A stretch of 64,000 nucleotides of DNA from positions 36,964 through 100,963 of the forward strand of contig VXAZ01003259.1 in the NCBI GenBank assembly GCA_013399875.1. Direction: 5' to 3'. Made by a program: the position numbers and the translations under genes. Below are positions 18,901-36,409 of this stretch, piece by piece. Numbering within the stretch: position 1 is the first letter of the stretch; each line of letters opens with the position of its first letter. The DNA comes from Gymnorhina tibicen (lineage: Eukaryota > Chordata > Aves > Passeriformes > Artamidae). The notes below the pieces were generated by a model that searched no databases, was not told the origin of the DNA, and saw nothing but the letters and a program-made list of their open reading frames with translations.

Positions 18901-21890
18901 AAGCAGTACAGGGCATCAGATGGAATGAAGCATGTTACTTCCTAAATTGTTTCAGCACCTATGCAACACCTAAGGATTCATCAGAAATGATCAAACACTG
19001 CATTGCAAGTGGAGCTAATTTCTTAGCCAGGGTCTCCAATTTACCTTCAGGGAGTCTCCAAACTTTTACTACAATAATACAACAGATGTCTCTGAGAACG
19101 TGGCCAGATGCCTGTGTCTGCAACCCTCAAGTGCTTTTTCACATATGTCTTCTTTTACTGCCACTTAAGCCTTAAACCGTCTCTTGAACTGTTTCCAACA
19201 ACTCAAAACCATGCAATGAGACAGGGTTACTGCATCCACCAGCTGCTCACGGTCCCCAGGGCTGTTTAACACCAGTAACAAAAACTACAGAAAAATGAGC
19301 TTCCTGATCATGTAGGTGAGGTGATTTCTAAGCAAATCCTGACAGGGATCTGCTGCTTTGCCCCTACAGAAGCTGCTGCTTCCTGAATCCAGCTGTAATG
19401 GAAGGGGAGCATAAACTCTATCAGGTCACGAAGCCACTGCCTGGGGACCTACTGAAAGGCTCCTTGATTTTTGAATGTTGCCAGTGTGCAGAATGGCAGT
19501 TCCCAGTTCAGCAGGAACAGGGAAGGTTCGGAATCCCTGGAGTCCCCAGCCCAGCACTGATAGGCTCATTCCCTGTGCTGAGAGCAATGTAACACTGGAT
19601 ACACATGAATCCAAACCAGTCAGACTCTGAACAGATGGCGACACAGCAGCAAAGCCAAACGTGCTGGGTGTCAGCAGCTGCACTAAGGCTAAAGCAGCTC
19701 CATGAAAGGACACACTCTGCCAGGATAAAAGAGTATCTGCCCTTGGATTGCCCTCTGGTTCCACAAACACAAGCCTTGTTTCGCACATGTGGTTTTTCCC
19801 ACTCTACATTTACTTCCTCACACCTGTACCCAGACATATAAGTGCCACAGAGCAGAGCTGGTTACAGGAGCAGCACTAACGTGCCTTGTTTGGGTTACCG
19901 TTATTCGGTTTTTTCATTGAAAGCAAAGCAGGCGTTACCTTCCGGAGGTCACCCCCCGAGCAATACTCCATGGCCAGGAGAGGAACGTCATTAACCAGGA
20001 AGTTCATCTCCTCAGGAACTTCGCAGGCTCTGACGACGTTGGGATGGTTCAGCCTAAGCACACGGAGAGCTGGATGAAAACTCTGACTCCTCTCTTGGGA
20101 GAATGAGACAGCAGATTGCAATGCAATCATGTTTTATGTTCCAGGCACAGCTTGTTCCCCAACTGTATCCTTGCTCACTCTTCAGCTGGTACTTACCAGT
20201 ATCCAAATGCATAAAATCCACACCTTGGGAATACACAAACCAGTGAGGAGAGGAAGCGATGCCTCAAAGCCAAGGGATAGGACTTTGATGATGGGGATCC
20301 AGGCTCAGGTTCTGAGTTCTTGCACAGTCCTGGCAATGTCATTATGTGTGCTTGTGTGTGTGGGAACAGATTCCCCCTGGCCCAAGGGTTTCACAGGAAT
20401 CCCTTAACACCTGTGTAACTGCAGCAGGCAGCTGGAAGCCACATACAGAGGGAAAAATTAACTTCTGCAGCTGAACTCAAACAGCTGCTTCCTGACTATC
20501 TCTAATATATGCTACTCGTGGGAATAAACGACACATCCAGAATAAAATGAAGGCAAGTTATTTCTGTCTGCACCTTCCAAAGCCTCTGGAAGCCAATGCA
20601 AGAGCAGCTAGTGACTCAGTGCTTGTTTTCAGCAAACAAATCAGAGATCAACAAGCCTTGACTTACAAATTCAGGCTCCCTGCAAGTGGTTTCCCCCCAT
20701 GTCATGGCACACAATGAGCAGGTGAGGGTAACAAAGCAATGGTAGGAGCTCAGAAAAGCCCTGAACTGCAGGCCTTGGGGAGGACAACTCAGAGCATCCC
20801 TGCTCCCACCACTGGGACAGAGGATTTCCTGCTCCATGATGTCTTTCTCTCAGGAGCAGTTCTGTGAGACCCCAACACCCAGAGGCACCCCCCAAATCCA
20901 CGAGACCAAAGCTGTCCAGTCCTGGTTCACCTGCTGGAGAGGGAGGTGGGCAGCACAGAGTATGGACTTTCTCACGAGGAAGTGTAAAGAGAATTTATTC
21001 TTTACATTTGGCAGCGTGACAGAAAAAAAGCAATTCCAGGATCCCCTGGTTGCTAAATCAAAAACAAACGTACCGCAGGGTATGGGAACATGTGGGTGTT
21101 CCCAAGTCACAACACCAAAACTCAGCCCACGGGTGGTGTGAGTTTGGAGGAATTTTGGATGAGTGAACAGCCCAGGCAGCACAACAGGGCAGGCAGCTTG
21201 GGGGTCACCAGCTCCCAAGCCAAGGCATGGGCTGGGACATCTTGGGATGAGACATAAACCAGCACAAGCTTGCCAGGTGACAAGAGGTCCAGGGACTGAC
21301 CCCCGGATGTCCCCACTCCCAAGCTGGTTCAGCAGCCGAGGCACCAGCTTGGCACCATGTCCCCACAACATGGTCCCATGTCCCCAGCCGGTCCAGGGGC
21401 TGACCCCTCGGCTGTCCCCTCTCCTTGGCCAGTCCAGGGGCTGACCCCCGGCTGTCCCCTCTCCTTGGCCAGTCCAGGGTCTGACCCCCGGCTGTCCCCT
21501 CTCCTTGGCCAGTCCAGGGGCTGAGCCCCGGCTGTCCCCTCTCCCTGTGTGTCCGGTGCCGCCGTGCCGAGCCGAGCCGAGCCGAGCCGGCCCGCCCGCA
21601 CTCACTTCTTCATGATGTCGATCTCGTGACACCAGCGGTCCTTGTTCTTGACGCTGAGCTCCAGCCGGCACGATTTGATGGCCACGCGGTCGCCCGAGTC
21701 CTGCGGGACACAGCGCCGTCAGCCGCCCCGGCCCGGCCGTGCCCTCCCCGCCGCCCGGCCCGGCCCCACCTGGTGCTGGTACAGGCACACGTTGCCGAAG
21801 CCGCCGGTGCCCAGACGGTCGCGCATCTCCCAGGGCCCGCAGCTGCCGGCCGGGTGCCCGCGCAGCGCCGCCCCGGCGGGGGCCCGCTCG
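6941..21890 (-). CDS. CHUK: CHUK, inhibitor of NF-kB kinase subunit alpha (IKK-alpha)
   Basis: Ser/Thr kinase of the IKK complex that phosphorylates IkB proteins and drives p100 processing in non-canonical NF-kB signalling. Exons: 21890-21770, 21700-21606, 20053-19939, 18421-18352, 17703-17615, 17358-17269, 17062-16938, 16568-16461, 16140-16005, 15256-15062, 14716-14614, 13626-13503, 13039-12888, 12026-11965, 11021-10912, 9534-9485, 9364-9268, 8870-8723, 8381-8242, 7684-7588, 6967-6941. All phases match, giving 750 visible aa (human protein about 745). Kinase landmarks: glycine loop [23 protein letters not shown], activation loop [10 protein letters not shown] with both regulatory serines. 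A ubiquitin-like domain, a helical scaffold region and the C-terminal NEMO-binding motif DWSWL follow. The initiator Met is not visible: the first readable codon after the N gap is Glu (21889). Confidence 0.97.
7150..7500 (+). mobile_element. CR1-type LINE fragment
   Basis: In CHUK intron 20. Contains 'ggaaaggctgagagaattgg', 'attgttcagcctgggcaaga', 'gccaggacaaggggcaatgg' and 'gtctccaaggccaggttgga', successive phrases of the CR1 3' half in the plus orientation. It stops before the usual tail and is rich in stop codons. Confidence 0.8.
13125..13275 (+). mobile_element. Short CR1-type LINE fragment
   Basis: In CHUK intron 12. 'gagcactgggagaagctgcc', 'cagagaggttacagagtctc' and 'ggaggtatctgaaagctgtc' match the CR1 3' region in plus orientation. 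Only about 150 bp survive. Confidence 0.75.
21286..21552. repeat. 40-bp minisatellite in CHUK intron 2
   Basis: Three nearly identical 40-bp units start at 21411, 21451 and 21491 ('gctgtcccctctccttggcc' plus 'agtccaggggctgacccccg'), with a partial unit to 21552 and degenerate copies back to about 21286. It sits close to the splice donor of the second coding exon. A 'gccga' pentamer run follows at about 21567-21590. Length is likely to vary between individuals. Confidence 0.9.
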
Positions 21891-22037
21891 NNNNNNNNNN
21901 NNNNNNNNNNNNNNNNNNNNNNNNNNNNNNNNNNNNNNNNNNNNNNNNNNNNNNNNNNNNNNNNNNNNNNNNNNNNNNNNNNNNNNNNNNNNNNNNNNNN
22001 NNNNNNNNNNNNNNNNNNNNNNNNNNNNNNNNNNNNN
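21891..22037. other. Assembly gap (147 N)
   Basis: A run of undetermined bases in very GC-rich sequence. It hides the start codon and 5' UTR of CHUK and the end of the last coding exon, stop codon and 3' UTR of CWF19L1. Its printed length may not be the true length. Confidence 0.99.
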
Positions 22038-30225
<8,188 letters not shown>

Positions 30226-30250
30226 CACGAAGACACTCGACCCAAACCTC

Positions 30251-30336
30251 CCGCCACTTCCGGGTGCACCGCTCAAAGCGCTCCGCCACTTCCGGGTGCG
30301 CGGCCCAAAGCGCTCCGCCGGTTCCCGGGTGGGCGG
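30251..30336 (-). promoter_or_regulatory. Three-copy 32-bp promoter repeat with ETS sites (CWF19L1)
   Basis: Units start at 30251, 30283 and 30315. The first two share 'ccgccacttccgggtgc' and end 'aaagcgct'; on the CWF19L1 strand each presents ACCCGGAAGTGG, a strong ETS/GABP-type site. The third unit has 'ccgccggttcccggg', so its ETS core is lost. The repeat begins 26 bp upstream of the CWF19L1 start codon, so it covers the likely transcription start area. Factor binding is inferred. Confidence 0.75.
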
Positions 30337-30984
30337 TGCCCGAAGCCTGACAAAACGAGCGGGAATCACCGGGAAGCTTTAAATCACCGTGTCCGCAGGG
30401 ACTCGCGGGCGTTCCCTGTGGGCGTTGTCTTTATCCTGGTGTGTTTGTACTAAATTTGGAAAACCCCTGAAAAAGTAGAAGAGGCGATCCGGTAAGAGAG
30501 GGGTCGTTGTCTCAGAAGTAACTGAAATAATCACTGCAGGTGACTTTTTATACCGATAAATTATTATAGTATTTATAATAGATGTAATATATGTTATTTG
30601 CTATATTTCAATATATATTTATTGTTATTACTCTGAGCTGTACCAAAACAAGCACTTAATCAGGCTGTAAATACCAGCCAAGCTCTCCAGTATTTAACAG
30701 CTTTTATAATATATTATTATTATGCCTTATAAATAAATAATGCCTTACTAATAGCTTTTACAGGGGATTTTAAAATAAAATGTTTATATATTTTTTATTA
30801 AGGTTTTACAATATTACCATCTGAATTCTGCAACCAAGAGCTGAAATCTGAGTTGGTGCTGCTGGGGTTTGTTCCCTCTGTGGTATTGGGACTGAAACGT
30901 TCCACATTTCAACGACAGGCACGAGGAACGTAAAGTAAAAATTTTTATTTTCTGCATCTCACTTGGCCTGAATGAACCACAAAA

Positions 30985-31175
30985 GAATCATGGAATGGTT
31001 TGGGCTGGAAGGGACCTTAAAGCCCATCCAGTGCCACCCCTGCCATGGGCAGGGACACCTCCCACTGTCCCAGGCTGCTCCAAGCCCCAGTGTCCAGCCT
31101 GGCCTTGGGCACTGCCAGGGATCCAGGGGCAGCCACAGCTGCTCTGGGCACCCTGTGCCAGGGCCTCACCATTCC
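30985..31175 (-). mobile_element. CR1-type LINE 3' fragment
   Basis: 'aatcatggaatggtttggg', 'ggaagggaccttaaagccca', 'ctgccatgggcagggacacc', 'caaggatcc'-like and 'ggcagccacagctgctctgg' give a clear CR1 3' end in the minus orientation, one of the best preserved here. It splits the shared CWF19L1/DNAJC9 upstream region. Confidence 0.9.
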
Positions 31176-31645
31176 CAAACGCCAGGAAAGCCGGTTGTTT
31201 AGCGGCGGGAAGCGGGAAGCCGAGGAGGAGTCCCTTTCATTTACTTTACTGACGGTCGCTGTACCACAGCGCACGCGGCGCTCGCGGGCAGGCGGCCGCG
31301 CTCCCCGGCGGCTCCGGCGCGTCACAGAGGCAGCGAGGCCACCCCAAGGCGCCCTGACGGGCTGGGGTGCGCCCCGCTCCCGCCTCGCTCCCGGCCCGAT
31401 CCCATCAACTCCAGCAGGCCATGAAGGCTACCCCACGGCAAGCTCCCCGCCATCCCGAGCTCTTCAGGAGGCGGGCAGGCGGCCGCCCGGCTCGGCGGGG
31501 CCGCCCCTCAGCCGCCCCCGCCCCTTGGCGGCACCGCCCCTCAGCTGCCCCCGCGGGCTCTTCCCGCCCCGCGCAGCCGCGGAGCCGCAGCCCGGGCGCG
31601 GAGCGGGCGGGAAGGGTGGTGCGGCGTCGGTCGCGGCGGGGCAGG

Positions 31646-34014
31646 ATGGCGCTGCCGCAGCAGTGCGAGGCCGCGTTCGGCACCGCGGACCTGTACGGCG
31701 TGCTGGGCGTGCGGCGCGGCGCGTCCCCGCAGGAGATCCGCCGCGGCTACCACCGCGCCTCGCTGCGCCTGCACCCCGACCGCGTCCCGCCCGAGCAGAA
31801 GGAGGAGGCCACGCGCCGCTTCCAGGTGAGGAGAGACGGAGGGAGAAGGGGAAGGGGGGAAGAAGAGACGGAGAAAGGGAGGGGGGCGGTGGTGGCGACG
31901 AGACCGACCCACTGCCCCCCTGGGTGACCAACCCGCCGAGTGACCGGCCCTCTGCCCCCTGAGTGACTGCTCCGCTGTCCCCCAGGTGACCGAACCCCGA
32001 GCAACCCACCCTGAGTGACTGACCCATCACCCCCTGAGTGACCCCCCCACTGACCATCCCCCAGGTGACCAACCCCGACCCTGAGTGACTAACCCGGTGC
32101 CCCCTGTGTGACTGCGGGTGGCTGAGTCCCAAGTGACCGCTCCCCGAGTGACCTCCCCGAGGGCCACCCCTGCGTCCCGCAGATCCTGAGCAAGGTGTAC
32201 GCCGTGCTGAGCGACGAGAAGCAGCGCGCGGTGTACGACGAGACGGGCACGGTGGACGAGGACGCTGAGGCGCTGCAGGACGGGCGGGACTGGCTGGAGT
32301 ACTGGCAGCTGCTCTTTAAGGTGAGAGCGGGACGGAGCTGGGAGACAGAAAACCCGGCGTTGTTTGGTTTTATGAGTTTTCTCTTAAATCCTCCTGGTGA
32401 GTAAGTCCTGTAACGCACAAAGCATCACCTCTTTGCTCCAGGTCACCGTGAAAGACATCGAAGACTTCCAGAAGAGCTACAAAAACTCGGCGGAGGAGCT
32501 GGCTGATGTGAAGGCAGCGTACGTGAATTTCAAGGGTGACATGGATCGGATCATGGAGTCCGTGATGTGTGCGGACTACACGGATGAGCCCAGGATACGG
32601 GAAATGATAGAGCAAGCCATCAACTCCGGGGAGCTCCCGTCCTTCAAGGCTTTTGTAAGGGAGTCGAAGCGGAAGATGATGTCCAGAAGAAGGCGGGTAG
32701 GTTGCTTACCTTTGTTTACCTTTGAATCTCCCTTGGCAGAAATAAGTGATACTGTTCCCGAGGGGTTTGTCACAGGACTGCTGGGTTACGCACCTTGCTG
32801 TTCACATCTGGTCACTTGTGGTCATCACCCCCCACCCCAAATCATTGCAGAAGGCTTTTCTACTTCTTTATTTCGTTATTATACACAATGGCTTATTACG
32901 GTTTAGCATGTCCCTGCATTTGTCTACAAAGGTGGGAGTTGCTGGAATTAACAAAAACAAATAAGTGGTGAAATACATTTTGGTTGACTTCTGGCAGGTG
33001 TGAAACTGCTCTGGCCTAAATGGACTCTTGAGTACTTTTGGACACTTTATAGAATGTTACATGCCCATCACAGTAACCTTTAAGTCAATGTAGTATCTAC
33101 CAAGACAAAAAAAAAGTGGGCGTGGGAACAGGGAGGGGAATGTGAACATCACATTCAACACTGTCTAAGAGCAGAAAAACTTCCTGCTCTGCTAAATGGT
33201 GGAACCAGAATGGATTTCCTTTGCCCGATTCCTCATCTGTGGCCAAAGTTGGAAACCCTTTGTGCTTCCCTGCAGCTGTTTGTACACAGACGCCCAAAAA
33301 AGCATTTGGTAACTCCTGTGAGACTTGGTCAGATAACATCCAAAATACTTTTTTAAAAAAACCTGTTTGCTCTTCTAGGCAGAAAAAGAAGCTAAAGAGG
33401 CAAAAAAGACTAAAGATGAACTGGGCCTTAGTGGAGAAAATGATTTGCAAGCGCTGATTAAAGTAAGGCTTTTTTCTATTTGTTGCAGATAACTTTGTTA
33501 CTGGCTTATAATTGTGTTTTCCCTGAGCATCTTTGATTTTGGATCCTGGATGCAACTCTTCTGAGTTCTTGAGGTTAAAACCTGGCCTTAATGTTATATA
33601 TGTACTTTTGTTTTCATTCGAATCAGAGTACAGTATGGATTTTATTACCTGTGTCTTTTTAAAAATTTACACAGTTATTGCATATGCACTCAAAATATTT
33701 AACTTCTAGTTTTAGCCAGTTACACAGGGAGTTTTAATGATGATACTAAACTTTCTGTAGCTTGCATTCCCTGTTTAATGTATTCCAAGATTTTGTGTAG
33801 CTATCAGACTTCAGTAGGATAATCTGCATCGGGAAGTTACAAAAGGCTTGAGTTTGGTTGGTGTTCTTTTCCCCGTCCCCAGAGCCGAAGCAGAGATCGA
33901 GAAAAGCAAATGGATAGCTTCTTGGCCCAGCTGGAAGCAAAATACGGGAACAGTGCTAAGAAAGGAGGAAAGAAGACCTCAGCCAAGAAAAGAAAGGCAG
34001 AAGGAACGGCGTAG
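31646..34014 (+). CDS. DNAJC9: DNAJC9, DnaJ (Hsp40) homologue subfamily C member 9
   Basis: Nuclear J-domain co-chaperone of HSP70 that also binds histones H3-H4. Five coding exons: 31646-31825, 32183-32320, 32442-32696, 33379-33462, 33883-34014, all phase 0, giving 262 aa (human 260). The J domain covers about residues 15-80: [12 protein letters not shown], helix [11 protein letters not shown], then the catalytic HPD at residues 43-45, ending [17 protein letters not shown]. The middle region [13 protein letters not shown] and [17 protein letters not shown] sequence (here [13 protein letters not shown]) is the histone-binding part. The Lys-rich tail [15 protein letters not shown] is a probable nuclear signal. 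Intron 1 is a minisatellite. The start ATG lies in a GC-rich island and matches the family N-terminus in length. Confidence 0.97.
31918..32175. repeat. Minisatellite filling DNAJC9 intron 1
   Basis: Most of this 357-bp intron consists of irregular copies of 'cc(ct)gagtgac(c/t)' separated by 'ccaacccc', 'gctgtcccccag' and similar spacers. Several copies contain 'cccccaggtgacc', which carries both an acceptor-like CAG and a donor-like GTGA. No coding content. Confidence 0.85.
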
Positions 34015-34338
34015 ACTGAAAAACCAGGTTTCATTTTGTATGGAAACGTGGATTTGGGAGAATTTGGGGTGTTTTCTGGGCTCCTGTTTTGGACTCTGTG
34101 CATTGACTGGCTATAACTGGGAGGCATGACACGGACTGCATCCTGAACAAGGAAGACAAGGCACTCCTGTGCTACTGTTTCCAACCCTTTGGGTGCTCCA
34201 CAGTTTAGATCCCTGTGTGCTATTCACACATTTCTCCTGTAACAAACCTCCTGCTATTTTTAAAGGTCTTTGCACATCAGCTCAACAGGTGTTTTTCAGA
34301 TATTCCAGTAGTTTTATAGTTTGGAAAATTGCAGATTT

Positions 34339-34344
34339 AATAAA
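34339..34344 (+). terminator. DNAJC9 poly(A) signal
   Basis: AATAAA, 325 nt after the stop codon, with T-rich sequence ('ggtttttttcccagagtttt') just downstream, as expected for a cleavage site. Confidence 0.65.
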
Positions 34345-36409
34345 TGAGAAGGTTTTGGTTTTTTTCCCAGAGTTTTGGTTTTGCTTCGCCAGTTCTCTCT
34401 ATGTGTCTAAAAGAGCTGTTCAAAACAAGCCAATTGTGTTGATTCTTCTGATTTCAGTCAAGTAAATCCTGCACACTTCCACGGAGGATCATTTTTCAAA
34501 GGCATAGGAGCCACGAGGTGAACACTTTGGGAGTTGAAGGCCCTCACAGCTTCAACAACAGCTCCTGGGGGGAAGCCAGAGGTAGATGGTCTCTCTGTTC
34601 CCTTTTACTTGTCTGCTCTCAAAAATTACCCTGATTCTGAGAAAGTAGAGTATATCATTGTGTTTTATAACACAGGGCTTGAAGGTTACCTTTATTACAC
34701 AAAATAAGTAACAGTCCAGGAGCAGTCCCTGGTGTCAACCATCTGTACAGAAAACAAAAATGGCCTTAGGAGGGGACTGCACTTTTTAAACCCACTGACT
34801 CCTCTAGGCTGTAAAACACTACATCATGTTAAAAGAAGTCTATTCAAGTTTATTGGTCTGTTTTTGTGACTCTTGTGCTACAGAAAACTCACTTGGTCCC
34901 TGAGGAATGGCACGGATACAAATGGGATGCTTATCTGCACTTTGCCTGACATAACTGACACACTGCACAGTGTTCCAGAAGAGAAATTGTATTTTGAAAT
35001 GTTTAGTGAGTACAGGCCTCTGGTGAGCATCAGTTTCTCTCTCTGCAAACTTAGAGGTTTAGATTGAGCTCAGAGCTGCTTTTTCTTTTTTTAACTTCTG
35101 GAAGTGCAAAGGCAGGTTAACCCAGTTAGGTTTGCACAGTTCCCTGTTTTTGATTAAAGCATGCTTGGATCAACTGGACCGTGAGCTTCAGTATCGATGA
35201 AAAATTATCAGCTGGTCTGGAGTGGGGAAGTAGGGAAGCCCCCTCATAAAGAATACTGACAAGGTTTTGTTCTATTATGAACTGTAGTTTGAAGAATAAT
35301 AAGAAAATCTAGGAAAACTGCTCTTTAATTGGACTAGAAAGGAACAAATGTTTTTGTGGAGCGTCCTAACTTTGTTCAATTACAGCCAGTGGTTACCTCA
35401 GCTTGTTTTCACACTTTGGTCTGGCACTTACTGTTTGGGAGTAGACCTTCAACTAATCACTTATTTTGAGAAGCCTGTACTTCATGTTTTTTTTGTCTTA
35501 TCTGGAGCCACAAGGCCAACTCCAGCAAATGCCTCTGTTAGGTCTGTCACACAGGGCAGACACAGCTCCTGAAAGCTCCATTGCTTCTGTGGCTTCTGGA
35601 ACTCTACATTAGAGTGCCTGTGTAATTACACAGAGTACCTGTGTAATTACAGATATTTTTAGAAAGGGACACCAAACTATTCTGTGAAATTACCATAAAA
35701 TGTCTCACCAGGAAGACTTTTTTTGAGTACTGCCTGAAACTACTCATAGTAGGAAGTTTCTTTTTGCCTGTTCAACCTTCTTCAGTCACTGAGGAAGAGG
35801 TAAAAGGTTTTATTGTAACTCAGGAAGAGGCGGTGGTGTGCTACCCTTGGAGCTGCCAGGTCACCTGCACTGCTACCTTGGTTCTACACAGCTGTGTTCA
35901 CACCTGCTGCAGCCACCACAGCATTCATCACTTGCCTAAGCTGAGTGCTTGCCTTTGCTAGTACAATATTGCTTTAAACATATTTAAACATATAAATACA
36001 GTTTTTAAAAAATGAAAATCACTACGGCTGTGGAAGGCCGGGTTAACCTTCCTAAGGGAAGAATGAGCAGGTCCTGCAGTACCTGCCTGTAAGGACATGA
36101 ACCTGCCACCAGCCTCATGGAAAACAGCACAGACTGAGAGTGTTTGCTAGGTTTCCTAGGACTCGGGCTTCACTGGAGCGTATTCACCCTTCCACTGGAG
36201 CATCGCTTTCTCTACTGGTAGAAAATGGAATGTTTAAGTGCACCCCTTCTAATCTTTGGCAGCTGCTGCTTAGATTTATATAAAAATAACTATCTGTAAG
36301 GAAGGGTGTTTGAAAACTCTGTGTAAACAACGTTGACCTTGCTGGGAGGGAGGGGTGGTTCTTGACTCTCTGGAGAGGGGTGGATGGATGGATGCTTCTC
36401 CATGGCACG
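34345..36409. other. Convergent DNAJC9/FAM149B1 3' region
   Basis: Two kb without coding sequence. It probably holds the FAM149B1 3' UTR on the minus strand. AT-rich, no clear interspersed repeat. A short tandem duplication of 'agagt.cctgtgtaattaca' lies at about 35611-35653. Confidence 0.6.
35809..35814 (-). terminator. Candidate FAM149B1 poly(A) signal
   Basis: Minus-strand AATAAA about 600 nt beyond the stop codon. A second equally good AATAAA is at 34691-34696 (1.7 kb beyond the stop), which would bring the FAM149B1 transcript end to within about 350 bp of the DNAJC9 poly(A) signal. Sequence alone does not decide between them. Confidence 0.4.

Larger units (their letters stand above)
30226..31645. 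other. CWF19L1-DNAJC9 divergent intergenic region
   Basis: 1.4 kb between two divergent start codons. Contents from left: CpG-rich CWF19L1 promoter with a three-copy ETS-type repeat (30251-30336), an AT-rich stretch (about 30540-30830) of short A/T runs, a CR1 fragment (30985-31175), then the GC-rich DNAJC9 promoter (about 31200-31645). No gene recognised. Confidence 0.8.

Noticed and set aside
31045..31962. 305-codon plus-strand open frame over the DNAJC9 promoter
   Set aside because: It starts in a CR1 fragment and crosses DNAJC9 exon 1 in the wrong frame.
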